Below, piece after piece: positions 1-11,568 of a stretch of DNA of 64,000 nt. This DNA comes from JAIOQJ01 sp963718635 (lineage in GTDB: Bacteria; Planctomycetota; Planctomycetia; Gemmatales; Gemmataceae), in assembly GCA_963718635.1 (NCBI GenBank), contig OY970367.1:3472001-3536000 (forward strand), read 5' to 3'. Both the position numbers and the translations under genes were made by a program. Under the pieces are notes generated by a model. It had not been told where the DNA came from. It ran no database searches and worked only from the letters and a program-made list of their open reading frames with translations. The first letter of the stretch is position 1. Every line of letters begins with the position of its first letter.

Positions 1-3000
1 CATCGCCTTCGCGGAACTGATGGGCAGCTGCACGCAGCAGATGTTCCCTTAAAAGACCCGGTTCTGTATGAACGAGGGCCATTGCATCCTGCAATTGATC
101 GCGGAAGCCATAGGCGCCGCCCGATTGATAGAGTCCGGTGCGCGCCCACATCCGGCAGGCAAGCGTCTGATAGATGAGCCAGCCATTCGCCAGGAAGTTG
201 ACAGCCGGGTCGGGGGTCTCAACATAGACGGCGCCGAGCGCCCGGCTCCAATAATGCCAGACTCCTTCCAGCGCACGATAGGCGTCGGCCGGATTGCGAA
301 AGCGATTGACGAGGTAGCGAGCCTGATCGTCGTCGTTGGCGGCGCCGAGCAGAAAGACAATCTCCTTCTCCTGGCCAGCATCGAGATTGGCCGGGACCTG
401 GATCGCCGCGCACGGGTCGAGGCCGGCGCCAACGCGTCCCGACAACCGCATATGACTGAGTGCTGCCGGCGCTGCGGCAGCACCGATGCGGCCGAGGAAC
501 TCCGTGCGATCGCCGGTGACCGTGCGCGTCGTCTCGCTGCTATCCACAAAGACGACTTTATTGGCAAACTCCGGACTGTATGCGTTGCGCGAAGAGAGCG
601 CCGCTGACCGGATCGATTTCCGTCACAATGTGCAACAGCGTTTTGTCGCGCAGTTCGCCGAGCACCCACTCCCAGAAGCCGGTGATCGAAATCTGCCGCG
701 GCCGGCCCGATCGATTGGAGATTTTCAAACGGCTGAACTTGACGGGTGCATCGGTAGCGACGTAGATCGAAAGTTCGGTGACGACTCCATCCTCGGCATA
801 CTCGAAGATGGTGTAGCCGAAACCGTGGCGAATGACGTATGGATTGCGCCGCGCGCCGGCAACGGCGATGGCGACCAGAAGCGTCCCGTCTCTTCATCGC
901 GGATGTAGATCGCCTCGCCGCTCGTGTCGGAAACGGGATCGTTATACCAGGGAGTAATGCGGTATTCGTGGCTGTTTTCGGCCCAGGTGTAGCCGCCTCC
1001 GCCGCCTGAAACCACGGTGCCGAACTGCGCGTTCGCGATCACGTTGACCCACGGCGCCGGCGTCGTCTGGCCTGCCGCCAGAATAGTGACGTACTCCCGG
1101 CCGTCGCGGCTGAAACCACCGAGACCGTTGTAAAGCGCCAGATCGCGGTGCGGCGTCGCCAGGGGAGCAGTGGGTTCCGGCGGCCGACGCGTCGGCCGAA
1201 ATGCCGGGATAATGACATCCAGTCGGCCGCGTCGTTCCACCTGTTCCGAAATGGTTCCGGCATCATCGAGCAGGACGACGCGTGCAACTGTCTGCAACAG
1301 CGTTCGGTCCTCTTCGGACATCTGTTCGCCACGCCGGATGAAGATGCCGGCCGGCTTATCGAGCAGCGCCGCTTCCGGGCTGGCAGTCACAATATCCACG
1401 ATCATCTGCTGCAGGGTTTGTCGATAGACCGAGTCGTCCTCATTCCAAACAACGAGATCGACGCTTAGACCTTTCAGACGCCAGTAGGCGTGCGCCTGCA
1501 CCGCCTGGCGCACCATATCGATGCGCGTATGATCGCGGACGCGGACGAGAACGATCGGGAAATCGCCGGAGATGCCGTAGCCCCATAGGCCCGATTGGCT
1601 GCGTCGATTGCGGATGAGCACACTCGCCTTCGAGCGCCGAAGGGAAGAAGCAAAGATCACCGATCCGGCAAGCCGGGAGTAGACTTGGGCATCGGCTTCA
1701 GAAATGTTCAACTGGCGCAGCAAGATCTGGCTGTGAGTCCAGGCCATCTCGAAAACGCGGTCGGCTAGGCGGGAATCGTGATATTTATCCATCAACGCGA
1801 CGACGGCTTCGCGAGTTTCGCCCACGCCAGTCACGATGTCGACTTGCACCGTCTCGTTCGGTTGCAGAGAAACGACGTAGCGAATGCTGACGATGGGATC
1901 GAGCACCGGCCCTTCACTGTTGGATAGTCTGGAGTTCCTGTCCATGGCCGCTGGAACTGCCAAATTGCGATCGCGACCGATGAACTTCATCCGATCGGTT
2001 TCAAACGAAACGTCGCCGATGATGGTGCCGCGAACCGTCATCAAGTTGATCATCCAAGGCGGTCGTTCCTGCGCGGAACGCGGCCGGCGCGTACAGAGAA
2101 TTGCCTGCCGGCTGGGGACGAGTTCCGTCTGCACGAACAAGTTGCTGAACGCGGGATGGGCAAGATCCTGATTCGGGTTAGCCAAAACGACTTCGGCATA
2201 GCTCGTCACTTCAAGCGTGCGCACGGCATCGGAACGGTTCGTTAGCGTGGTTCGTCGGAGTTCGACATCGTCCTCGGGCGAGACGCTGATTTCCGTATGG
2301 GCGTCAATGCGGTCGTCCCGGCGCCGGAACTCGGCCGCGCGTTTGCGTAAAGATCGCTTCGTACCGCCGGCTTGCTTTCAACGTCGGCTGGGCGGAAGTC
2401 GACCAGAAATTGCCGCTGTCCAAGTCCCGGATGTAACAAAAGGTGCCCCAACAGTCGCGTGTCGGGTCTTCGCGCCAGCGCGTGACGGCCAGATCGCGCC
2501 AGCGACTGTAGCCGCCGCCGGCGCTGGTGACTGCAACATGATAACGGCCGTTCGAAAGCAGATGGACCTCGGGAATCGCTGCGGCCGGGTCGTTGATGAC
2601 TCGCATCCTGCCTTCCTCTTCGGCAGAGACAGCCCGCGTTTGCTGGGCCTCGGCAACGTGCGGAAATACGGGCATCGCCGCTTTGGGAATGCGCTCTTGC
2701 AGTAAGAGATCGGCGGCGTTGAGCACCGGGTCGGCTTCAAATCGCCGCTGCATCGGCTTGTCTTGCAGCAGGTACAAGAGCGCTAAGAGGCTCATTCCTT
2801 CGTGATGGGCCATGAACTGGCGGATGGTCACGCCCTCGGTGCCGCGCGGCAATCGCGATGGCGTATAATCGACCGCTTCGTATAGGCCATAGTCGCCTTG
2901 TCGGCCGTCAGCAGTCAAGCGCTCGAGATTGCGACAGGCAGCCTCGGGCGCCACCATGAGCGCCATGACGCTCGCATAAGGGGCGATGACGAGATCCTCG

Positions 3001-6000
3001 GCGAGCCCTCGCTTCAACCCAAGTCCCGGCACGCCGAACGCGCGGTATTGATAGTTCATCTGAGCGTCGATCGTGTTGTAACCGGACTCCGAGATGCCCC
3101 ACGGTACGCCGCGTTGCCTGCCGTAGCTAATCTGACGGCGGACGACACTGCGATAGGTTTGGTCGAGCAAGGTGTTTTCGTAAGTCGGCATCACCAGCAG
3201 CGGCATCAGATATTCGAACATGGAACCGCTCCAGCTCAATAGCGTAGGAGCGCCGCCCGTCGCGGTAAGAAGCCGACCCAAGGCAAACCAGTGCTTCTGT
3301 TGACATTGGCCTTGGGCAATCAGGACGAAACTGGCCAGTCGCGCTTCGGAGGCCAGCAAGTCATAGAAGCTCGCATCGAGCTTCTGTTCAACGGCGTTAT
3401 AGCCGATGGCGAACAACTCCCGGCTTTCGTCAAAGAGAAACGAAAAATCGACGTCTGCAAACTCCTGGCATTGACCGGCAATAAGCTCGATCTGTCGAAT
3501 TCGCTCGGCCGCATTACGCGACGAGTCAATGAATGCCTGGCGCAACTGCAGCAGCCAGACCCCCTCAAGGCTGGTTGGATCAGTATTGTCTGCGATGGCT
3601 TGGTCGAGAATCGGCAACAAAGAACTTGGCAACCCGGCGACTTCCCGCAATGTCGGCGAGAGGTTCAGCTTCTCCAGACCGTGACGAATTCGACGAATCT
3701 GAACGATTTGTTCGGGCGAACCGTGTTCCCAAATTCCGCTCGGCGGCGCCGGCAGGGCCGCCCAACGGGCGATGCGTAGCAGATCATCGCGATGATCGAC
3801 TAGCGAGCGTTCGAGCGTCGAAGCCCACCAGCGCGTTTCGCCAGTTCCGGAAATGGCTGCTGTGATCGCTTTCGCTGCGATGAGCAATTGCTCGAGCAAT
3901 TCGAGCGAATTGCCCAACGCCAGCGGCGGATTCAGCAGCAGTGATTCGAATCGTTCAATTTGCGCCAGTATGGCCGGAGCGATCGCAGTTATTTCCCTTT
4001 TGGCTGTCGGCTGCGCGGTTTCAAGCAAGATTCGTGCTGTATCGAGCAGGCCGCCAAAGAGTCTGGGCGGCACGATGACCGCGTCGCTAAGTTCAAGTAA
4101 GCCGCGACGCAGAACCAGTAGATGCCCGACGAGATTGCCGCTATCGACGGTCGAGACGTAGCGCGGATGCAGCGGCTTCAGCGTGCGGGTGTCGTACCAA
4201 TTGAAAAAGTGTCCTCGGTAGCGTTCCATCTTGGCCATCGTGTCGAACGACTTGCGCGTCCGGTCGATCACTTGGCCGACCGAAGAGTAGCCGAAATCAT
4301 AGGCCGCCAAGTTGGCGAGCATGGCCATGCCGACATTTGTCGGACTGGTTCGGGGAGCGACTATTCGAGACGGCTGCTCCTGAATGTTGTCGGGCGGCAA
4401 CCAATTTTCTTCCTCGGTAACGAAGTCTTCAAAGAACCGCCAGGTCCGGCGCGTGAGTTTCTCCAGGAAAATTCGTTGCAGAGCGGAGAGTTTGGCTGTG
4501 ACGACCGGTAAAGAACGGCTGAGCCACCACGCGGCGAACGGCGAAACCAACCACAGACTCAGCAAGACGCCAAAAATCGGCAATTCACCGAGCGTGACAA
4601 AAAACAGCGCTGCCAATGCAATCGCTGGCCCGATCCACATCGTTTGAAAGTAACTGGGTAAGTTCGTGCTCGCATCGCGATGGGCCGCTCGCGCGGTCTT
4701 CCATTCGAGCAGTTTGGTCTGGCTCCAGGCCATTCGATAGAGTGTTCGCGCGATCGCATCGACCCCGATATAGGCGTCGTAGGGTAGGAACACGATAGCG
4801 AAGAAAAATTGAACGGATTGCTTCGCAAGAGTGCCGCCGACCGACCTCAAATGCGCCCACAGAGGCAAGTCGCGAGGCTTAGCGATCAGATCGGCCAGCA
4901 CGGATATCAACGGCACGAGCCCGACAATCGCCACGACGAAGAGGGCAGCAACTACTCCGAGCGCGGGCCCGTCCAATAGCAGGCCGAGCAACAGCAGTGA
5001 GAGCAAGGAGATCGGAACGAGGCTCCGACGGAGATTGTCGAAGATTTTCCACCACGATAATGCAGAAATCGGGTTCCTTACGCGCTCATTTTTTGCATCG
5101 CGAACATGAGGCAAGAGCCAGCCAATGATCTGCCAGTCGCCCCGAATCCAGCGGTGGCGCCGGCTCACGTCGGCCGGGTAGCGCGACGGGTAGTCTTCGT
5201 AGAATTCGACGTCGCTGACGAGGGCCGAGCGGACGTAAGCGCTTTCCAGTAAGTCGTGGCTCAGGATCGTGTTTTCCGGATAACTTTCGCAACACTGAAT
5301 GAAGGCATCGACATCGTAAATGCCCTTGCCGATGAAGGAGCCTTCGCCGAACAGATCTTGATAAAGATCGGAAACGACGCGAGTGTATGGGTCGAGCCCG
5401 GGATCGGCGGCGAACAAGCGTACGAACCACGAGAGACGAGCGCTTGGCAGGCTTACCCCGACACGCGGCTGCAAGATTCCATACCCCTCGACGACGCGAC
5501 CCCGTTGCGGATCGTAGACGGCGCGATTCAGCAGGTGCGATAAGGTCCCAACCATTTCTCGTGCGGAATCGCGGGGAAGTTGCGTGTCGGTGTCGAGCGT
5601 GATGACGTAACGCACCTGCTTCAGAACGGCGATGTCGCCAACGACGAAGGCAAAGCGATCGGTCGCACCCCGCAGCAGGTGGTTGAGATCGATCAGCTTG
5701 CCGCGTTTGCGTTCGTAGCCCATCCAACGGCGCTCCTGTGCATTCCAGCGGCGCGCGCGATGAAAGAGATAAAAGATGTCCGAGCGATGATCGCCGTATG
5801 TTTCATTGAGTCGATCGATGCCTTCCCGGGCCAACTTGATAAGGGCTTCGTCGCCGGGCGCGGTTTCGCAATCGGCGTCTTCGAGGTCGGTCAACAGGCC
5901 GAAATGCAGATTGTGATCGCGATTGGCGAGATACCGGACTTCCAGCCCGCTCAATAGTTCTTCCACCGCCTCAACGTTCGAGAGCATGGTCGGTACGACA

Positions 6001-7576
6001 ACGAGAGTGCGGTGCTCCGGCGGAACTCCTTCACGTAAGGCCATGCGCGGCAATGGTCGTGGCAGAACCAATCGTGTCGCTAACCAGTTGACAAGACTAA
6101 TAGCAAGCTGACCCGCGCCCATCAATGCAGGCAGCGTCAGCAAGACAAGCCAGGACCAGCTCGCGCCTGCGCTCCCATAATGGTGAAGAATCCGGCCGTT
6201 GTAATAAGTGTGAGTAGTGCTACGCTTGCGAGGTAGAAGAACAACGGGAAGCGCGGCCGAGCTTGGCGAGGTATAGCCTCGGCGAGAGCCGCATGGCACT
6301 CGCTTGCTCGAGTTCACGCCGGCCTTTATCGATCAAGTAGAAACCGACGTGGGCGGTCCGATCGTCGGGCTTGCGCGTCGCGGCCGCGCGTAAGGCCAAC
6401 TGGTTCGCTTTGCGCGCGACATCGCCTTCGGTGAGAAGGCTGCGCTTGGCGATCATTTCGACCTGATGCCGATATCGATCCCGGCTGGCGAAATCCATAT
6501 CGCCATAGACGTTGGCCGGATCTTCGCGCAGAATCTGCTCGACGGAGCTATGGTTTTCGACGAATTCGCGCCAGTCGTTCGAGCTCAGAAAGCGGCAAGC
6601 TGCTGACGCTGTTGCCCATCGAAACCTGATCCGCGGCCTGCTCCTGGCCATCCGTCCGCACTAACTGCTCTAATGTCAGGCCCTGCTCGGCCAGCCGGTT
6701 TTCCAACCAACTGTTGGCAAAGGTGAAATAACGGCTTTGGCCTTGCAGGTTTCTCGTCATTTCCGCGAGAAAGCCGCCTGAGAGTGGTGGGTTTGCCCGA
6801 GCCATGTCAGCCATCACTTGAATCAACCCGCTCGGGTTTTGTTCCACAACCGCCACCATTCGCCCCGCCCATTCCAAAGCGGAATCGCGGTCGCGCCGGC
6901 CCGCGGCAATGCGAATGGCCACGCGCCGCAGATTCTCAATCAATGCCAGGCGCAGCATGATCGGGATCGCCCAGAGTTCGCCGAGTTTCAACGGCGTTAC
7001 CGTTTGGTATGAAGCGATAACGGTATTGAGGCTGATGGCATCGACCCGGCCATCGCCGTGAGCAATCAAGTCCAACGCGATGCCGTAAGCGCGCGGATAT
7101 CCTGCGCTCGAGCCATTCGCCAGTCGAGGCAGTTCACGGCTGTAAGACTGCGGCAGATGGCGGCGGGCGGTCCGCATCTGCTCTTCAATGAGATAGAAGT
7201 TGTCCAGAAGCCATTCGGCGGCCGGGGCCACCGAGCGGTTCAGCTTGACCGCTTCGGTCACGATATCGTGGGTACGGAAAAGGATCCGTTCGTTTTCGTT
7301 CAGTCGAGGGATGAGCTTATCGGCCATCCGCGCCGGCGTGATATGCTGCGATGCGGCCAAAACCTTCGCATGACGCTCGAGTTGATCAACGCTGTAGAGC
7401 TCCCCGCGTAAGGGAGGCTCATCTGTTCGTTGGGGGGCCAGGGCGACGGGGGCGCTCGGTTTACGTGGGAACGCGAGCCGTTTCCATTTCTTAACAGTTT
7501 TTAGGATGCCCACCAGGTGTTTTCCATTGACTCGGCTGCGGCCACTGCCTGGATACTTCTGCCAATCAAGCCGCAT
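1..7576 (-). CDS. ndvB: Cyclic beta-1,2-glucan synthase-like protein (NdvB type), frame-broken, partial at window edge
   Basis: A very large inner-membrane enzyme of the NdvB family, which polymerises glucose from UDP-glucose into beta-glucan and trims or cyclises it. The N-terminal region is read from 7576. A GT84/GT2-like domain has the motif LDTDTQLPRD near 5600 and RRHRWIRGDWQ near 5150, followed by several membrane segments (about 5040-4740). The glycoamylase-like domain carries GVPWGISESGYN near 3090 and the motif FMAHHEGMSLLAL near 2800. The GH94-like C-terminal part begins near 2600 and is still open at base 1. The reading frame changes near 6595, 6253, 6188, 2336 and 842. Each is repaired by one base, and the protein homology continues directly in the new frame (for example, after 842 the frame runs open to the window edge). 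This points to indel errors, although true decay cannot be excluded. No cognate transporter is seen. Family assignment is firm; the exact linkage made is inferred. Confidence 0.85.
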
Positions 7577-7735
7577 GTTAGTTCTATGAGAACCCGGCGT
7601 GATGCCCTAAGCGAGCCGAAGAGAGATAAAGCCGCAATACCGCTTATCGCTTCGTCGAAGTCGCCTAAGATAGGAAAGAGAAAATAAGTTGACGAGTCGA
7701 TCCGTTCTCGGTTGAACTTCAAGAGAAAAGTCCGG

Positions 7736-8620
7736 ATGCTCGATCCGAAGCCGCTGCATCGGTTGTTTGGTTTGTCGCTGATCGATTTCTTCGATGGAAC
7801 GCCGATCGCGGTGGAGACGGAGTTGGACCTGTCGTTGAAGCAGCAGCACGTTGACATCGTGTTGATTCGGAAAGAGCCTGGACCGATAACGAAGCGGTTG
7901 CCCGATGGCTTCGAAGAGTTGGCCAACCGCAATTTGCTGACGTTCAAGTCGCATCGGGAGTCGCTGGACGGCTGGGCGCTATGGGAGTTGATCGGTCATT
8001 TCGTGAACTACCGCAAGCAGGCGAGCCCATCCTGGCAGGAGCTGATTCCGGAAGATGAATTCCGCTTGTTTGCTGTCTGCGCTCGTTATCCGCGAAAGCT
8101 GGCGGAGCAGACAGAGTTGTTGCAGGTGCAGGCCGGCGTCTATGAATTGCGCGGCTTCGGGCTATCGATTCGGCTAATCGTCTTGAACGAACTGGCACTG
8201 GAGGAGCATAATGCCATTTTACACCTGTTCAGTTCGCGTCTGGAAGCACTGCGGTACGGACAACAGAATTACCGGCCACATTCGAGCGAAACCAGCTCGG
8301 TCATCCGCATTCTTTTTGAAACTTACAGTGAGGACGAAACCATGTCGGACAAGCTAAAGGCATTCGTGCAGGAAGCAAACGAAAAGTGGCATCGCGAATT
8401 GAAGGAAAGAATGAAAGATATGTCGCCGCAGGAACGGATGGAAGGGCTGCCGGACGAGGAACGTTTGCGAGGTGTGCCCGACGAGACTCGTGTGGCCGGG
8501 GTGCAGGCCGCGGTGCGATTGCAAGGATTATCCCCTGATGAAATAGTACAAAACGTTTCCCCGGAGGCATTGGAAGCGATTATGCGGAAGGCCGAAGCGA
8601 AACGCTTGCAAACCCCATGA
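7736..8620 (+). CDS. PD-(D/E)XK / Rpn-like nuclease-family protein with short-repeat C-terminus
   Basis: About 294 residues from ATG 7736; an in-frame TTG at 7712 is a weaker alternative. The N-terminal two thirds resemble the Rpn/PD-(D/E)XK-like proteins that planctomycetes carry in many copies. Acidic positions lie in TELDLSLKQQHVDIVLI, and a Lys sits in LLTFKSHRESLDGWAL, the pattern expected of the nuclease core. I infer the fold and have no proof of activity. The C-terminal about 90 residues begin MSDKLKAFVQEANEKW and contain charged 10-11 residue repeats of the type ERMEGLPDEE. This C-terminal module is repeated immediately downstream as two separate small genes. Members of this group are thought to act in recombination or as domesticated transposase relatives. 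A second remnant of the same superfamily style (DUF4351-like tail) sits at 51366. Confidence 0.6.
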   Translation: MLDPKPLHRLFGLSLIDFFDGTPIAVETELDLSLKQQHVDIVLIRKEPGPITKRLPDGFEELANRNLLTFKSHRESLDGWALWELIGHFVNYRKQASPSWQELIPEDEFRLFAVCARYPRKLAEQTELLQVQAGVYELRGFGLSIRLIVLNELALEEHNAILHLFSSRLEALRYGQQNYRPHSSETSSVIRILFETYSEDETMSDKLKAFVQEANEKWHRELKERMKDMSPQERMEGLPDEERLRGVPDETRVAGVQAAVRLQGLSPDEIVQNVSPEALEAIMRKAEAKRLQTP

Positions 8621-8635
8621 CGTGAGGAGGTTACT

Positions 8636-8911
8636 ATGTCGGACAAGCTAAAGGCATTCGTGCAGGAAGCAAACGAAAAGTGGCGCCGCGAATTGAAGGA
8701 AAGAATGAAAGATATGTCGCCGCAGGAACGGATGGAAGGGCTGCCGCCGGAGGAACGGTTGCGTGGACTTCCCTCCTCTGCCCGTGTGGCAGGGCTGCCA
8801 CCCAAGGAACGATTGCAAGGTTTGTCTGCAGGCGAACTGCAAGCGCTTATCCCCGATATCATGGAGGAACTCGCTCGCGGCACAGAGGCAAAACGCGAGC
8901 AAACTCCGTGA
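8636..8911 (+). CDS. Free-standing copy 2 of the nuclease C-terminal module
   Basis: A 91-residue protein nearly identical in its first 36 residues to the C-terminal module of the preceding gene (MSDKLKAFVQEANEKW onward), then diverging. It has degenerate repeats of the type ERLRGLP, ARVAGLP and ERLQGLS. It is highly charged, probably helical or coiled, with no signal peptide or membrane segment. A strong ribosome binding site (GAGGAGG) lies 8 bases before ATG 8636, so it should be translated on its own rather than being debris. It starts 15 bases after the upstream stop and is probably co-transcribed. Function unknown; a role as oligomerisation partner or modulator of the nuclease-like protein is only an inference. 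Confidence 0.6.
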   Translation: MSDKLKAFVQEANEKWRRELKERMKDMSPQERMEGLPPEERLRGLPSSARVAGLPPKERLQGLSAGELQALIPDIMEELARGTEAKREQTP

Positions 8912-8927
8912 CCCACAGGACGAAACC

Positions 8928-9148
8928 ATGTCGGACAAGCTAAAGGCATTCGTGCAGGAAGCAAACGAAAAGTGGCATCGCGAATTGAAGGAAAGAATGA
9001 AAGATATGTCGCCGCAGGAACGGATGGAAGGGCTATCGCCCGAAGAAAAGATAAAAGGTTTATCTCAGATGAAGTGCTGCAAGCCCTATCGCCCGAAGTT
9101 TTGGACGAGCTCGTCCGCATAGGGAAGGCTGGGCGTCTCGCGACTTGA
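8928..9148 (+). CDS. Free-standing copy 3 of the nuclease C-terminal module (frame-shifted)
   Basis: Third tandem copy, again starting MSDKLKAFVQEANEKW and identical to copy 1 through MEGL. As read, the frame changes after KIKGLS (near 9066) and would end at 9122. Restoring one base gives a continuation DEVLQALSPEVLDELVRIGK ending at TGA 9146-9148, which matches the tail style of copy 1 (SPEALEAIMRK). The frame change is therefore an indel, either real or an assembly error. The bases just before the ATG (GACGAAACC) copy the sequence preceding the module inside the first gene, which marks the duplication boundary. The upstream AGGA is a weaker ribosome site than that of copy 2. Confidence 0.5.
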
Positions 9149-9198
9149 ATCGTTCAAGAACGAAACTATAAACTCAAATTTTTCAACGAATAGGCTTC

Positions 9199-10689
9199 AT
9201 GCTTAATAACCAGTCCACCGATCTTTTGTTCGAAATTACCAAGCCGGGCCGGCGTTGTCATCGCTTGCCCGCGTGCGACGTGCCCGCGAAGCCGATAGCA
9301 AGCCTGTTGCCGGCCGAAGCGTTGGCAGTTGAACCGCCGCCGTTGCCCGAGGTGGCGGAGATCGATTTAATTCGCCACTTCAATAACTTGTCGCAGCGAA
9401 ACTTTTCGATCGACACCAATTTCTATCCGCTCGGCTCTTGTACCATGAAGTACAATCCGAAACGGCACGAACGCCTCTCATCGCTATCCGGATTCGCCGG
9501 CCTGCACCCTCTACAAGATGACTCTTCCTGCCAGGGGATGCTGCGTCTCCTTTGGGAGATGCAGAATTATCTGATGGAGATTTCCGGACTGCCGGCCGTG
9601 TCTTTGCAGCCCGCCGCCGGCGCCCAAGGTGAACTGACGGCCCTGTTCGTGGCAGCAGCTTATTTCCGCGACAAGAAGGAGACGCAACGACGCAAAGTGC
9701 TCGTGCCCGACAGCGCCCACGGTACCAATCCCGCCAGCGCCGCCCTTGCCGGCTTCGACGCGGTGACAGTGAAGAGCAACGCGGATGGCTTGGTCGATTT
9801 GGAAGACTTGCGAGGTAAGATCGACGAAACGACTGCGGTCTTCATGATCACCAATCCGAACACGCTCGGCCTGTTCGAAAAGCAGATCAAAACGATCACC
9901 GAAATGCTGCACGCGAAAGGGGCGCTTGTTTATCTCGATGGCGCGAACATGAACGCCATCTTGGGCATCACGCGACCGGGCGACTTCGGCGCGGACATGC
10001 AGCATTACAATGTTCACAAAACTTTTACCGGCCCGCATGGCGGCGGCGGTCCCGGTTCGGGGCCCATCACTGTGCGGGAGTTCCTGGCGCCCTACCTGCC
10101 GACGCCTCGGGTCGTTCAGCGCTTGGCCTCAGATGACGGGATTGCGACATATTATCTCGACTTCGATCATCCCAAATCCATAGGCCGGGTTCGTAGTTTC
10201 TTTGGCAATGTCGGCATCCTGCTGCGAGGGTATCTCTACATCCGGACGCTCGGCCCCGACGGCTTGCGAAACGTGAGCGAACATGCCGTCCTGAATGCGA
10301 ACTATCTGCGCGCTCTATTGCAAGATGTGATTGAAGTGCCCCATACCGAGCGTTGTATGCACGAGTTTGTCGCCAGCGCGAAGACCTTGCGCCGAACGAA
10401 GAAAATATCTGCCATGGATATCGCCAAGCGCTTACTCGATTTTGGCTACCATTCGCCCACCGTTTACTTTCCCTTGGTTGTCCCTGAAGCGCTGATGATG
10501 GAGCCAACTGAAACGGAAAGCAAGGAAACTCTTGACGCTTTTGCGGCCGTATTCAGCAAGATCGTCAACGAAGAGGCGAGTTTCGTGCAAAAGGCGCCGC
10601 ATAGCTTGCCGATCAGCCGTCCCGACGAGGTGAAGGCGGCTAAAGAACCGATCCTACGCTGGAAAAGTTCCAAATCCGCGAAACGATAA
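9199..10689 (+). CDS. gcvPB: Glycine dehydrogenase (decarboxylating) subunit 2
   Basis: C-terminal half of the split P-protein of the glycine cleavage system. With GcvPA it decarboxylates glycine on pyridoxal phosphate and passes the aminomethyl group to lipoyl-GcvH. It is 496 residues, the usual length. The family signature FYPLGSCTMKYNP is near residue 80, and the PLP lysine lies in HYNVHKTFTGPHGGGGPGSG near residue 274. Start ATG 9199 gives the normal N-terminus. The partner gcvPA lies about 9.2 kb downstream at 19883 rather than adjacent, and no gcvT or gcvH is present in the window. The gene is intact. A repeat hairpin follows at 10716. Confidence 0.97.
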   Translation: MLNNQSTDLLFEITKPGRRCHRLPACDVPAKPIASLLPAEALAVEPPPLPEVAEIDLIRHFNNLSQRNFSIDTNFYPLGSCTMKYNPKRHERLSSLSGFAGLHPLQDDSSCQGMLRLLWEMQNYLMEISGLPAVSLQPAAGAQGELTALFVAAAYFRDKKETQRRKVLVPDSAHGTNPASAALAGFDAVTVKSNADGLVDLEDLRGKIDETTAVFMITNPNTLGLFEKQIKTITEMLHAKGALVYLDGANMNAILGITRPGDFGADMQHYNVHKTFTGPHGGGGPGSGPITVREFLAPYLPTPRVVQRLASDDGIATYYLDFDHPKSIGRVRSFFGNVGILLRGYLYIRTLGPDGLRNVSEHAVLNANYLRALLQDVIEVPHTERCMHEFVASAKTLRRTKKISAMDIAKRLLDFGYHSPTVYFPLVVPEALMMEPTETESKETLDAFAAVFSKIVNEEASFVQKAPHSLPISRPDEVKAAKEPILRWKSSKSAKR

Positions 10690-10715
10690 ACTTTTTATGG
10701 TTCGCTGGAATTATC

Positions 10716-10780
10716 GTAGCCGCATTCGCCAGAATGCGGGCTCTTCAATAAGCGTAGCCGCATTCTGGCGAATTGCGGCG
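10716..10780. repeat. Inverted-repeat element (GTAGCCGCATTCGCCAGAATG type)
   Basis: Two copies of a sequence reading CGTAGCCGCATTC, one followed by GCCAGAATG and the other by TGGCGAATT, face each other with a short loop. A relative of the same family is at 39908-39974. It sits between gcvPB and the next gene and could act as a bidirectional stem-loop. Confidence 0.6.
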
Positions 10781-10796
10781 ACAGTGAGACAGATCA

Positions 10797-11534
10797 ATGC
10801 GCATGGCCATCCTCGCAATCTTGTTTTCGATATTCCACTACTCGGCCCAAGCCGCCGATGATGCAAAGCCTTCGTTCGATGCGCGATCCGAATATCGTGA
10901 GCAGTCGATCGAAGGCTGGACTGTTCTCGTGAACAAGAAACTCGACTTGGAAAAGGACCAAGATCTACGCGCTCAGACGTTGAAACTACTTGGAGACCAT
11001 CTCTATCGTATCGCCCGGGTCGTGCCGGTTGAAGCCTTGCAGAAATTGCGCAAGATACCCATTTGGGTGGAACTGGCTCATCCGAAGCATCCGTGCATGT
11101 GCTATCACGTTTCAAAGGACTGGTTGAAAGCCAATGGCATGAACCCGGAAAAAGCTGGCGGGGTTGAACTGGCCAATTGCAAGAACTTCCTTTCGTGGAC
11201 GAAAGAACAACCCTGGATGGTGTTGCATGAGATGGCGCACGGCTATCACGATCAAGTCTTGGGGTTCGACCACGAAGGAATCAAAACTTGCTTGGCGGCT
11301 GCAAGGGAAGCCAAGCTATACGATTCCGTCTTGCACATCAACGGCCGGAAACAAAAACATTACGCGTTGACGAATCCCACCGAATACTTTGCCGAGATGA
11401 CCGAAGCCTATTTCGGCGTCAACGACTTTTATCCCTTTGTCAAAGCCGAACTGAAAGAGTGCGACCCGCGCATGTATAAAGTGCTGGAAGAAGTTTGGAC
11501 CACAGGTCGGCGCAAGGATCAGGTTCCCAAGTAG
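10797..11534 (+). CDS. Secreted zinc-metallopeptidase-like protein
   Basis: About 245 residues with a signal peptide (MRMAILAILFSIFHYSAQAA). The motif HEMAHGYHD near residue 144 is HExxH. A downstream glutamate helix (NPTEYFAEMTEAYFG, near residue 198) would supply the third zinc ligand, as in gluzincin families. This part of the fold is common in planctomycete secreted proteins of unassigned role. Several cysteines (HPCMCYH) suggest an exported, possibly disulfide-bonded protein. The substrate is unknown. It stands alone between gcvPB and a convergent gene. Confidence 0.7.
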   Translation: MRMAILAILFSIFHYSAQAADDAKPSFDARSEYREQSIEGWTVLVNKKLDLEKDQDLRAQTLKLLGDHLYRIARVVPVEALQKLRKIPIWVELAHPKHPCMCYHVSKDWLKANGMNPEKAGGVELANCKNFLSWTKEQPWMVLHEMAHGYHDQVLGFDHEGIKTCLAAAREAKLYDSVLHINGRKQKHYALTNPTEYFAEMTEAYFGVNDFYPFVKAELKECDPRMYKVLEEVWTTGRRKDQVPK

Positions 11535-11568
11535 CCTTGCTTGCAGGGCGAACAACGACCTTTGGCCG

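Larger units (their letters stand above)
8330..9148 (+). repeat. Three tandem copies of a roughly 290-base coding module
   Basis: The module starts at 8342, 8636 and 8928, a period of 294 then 292 bases. The first about 105 bases of each copy are almost identical at the nucleotide level; the remainder has diverged in sequence and length. The near-identity of the 5' part suggests recent duplication or ongoing gene conversion. Confidence 0.85.

Noticed and set aside
8323..9120. 265-codon minus-strand frame with repeats, looking like a repetitive protein
   Set aside because: Its repeats are the reverse complement of the tandem coding modules; the plus-strand reading has ribosome sites and recognisable starts.
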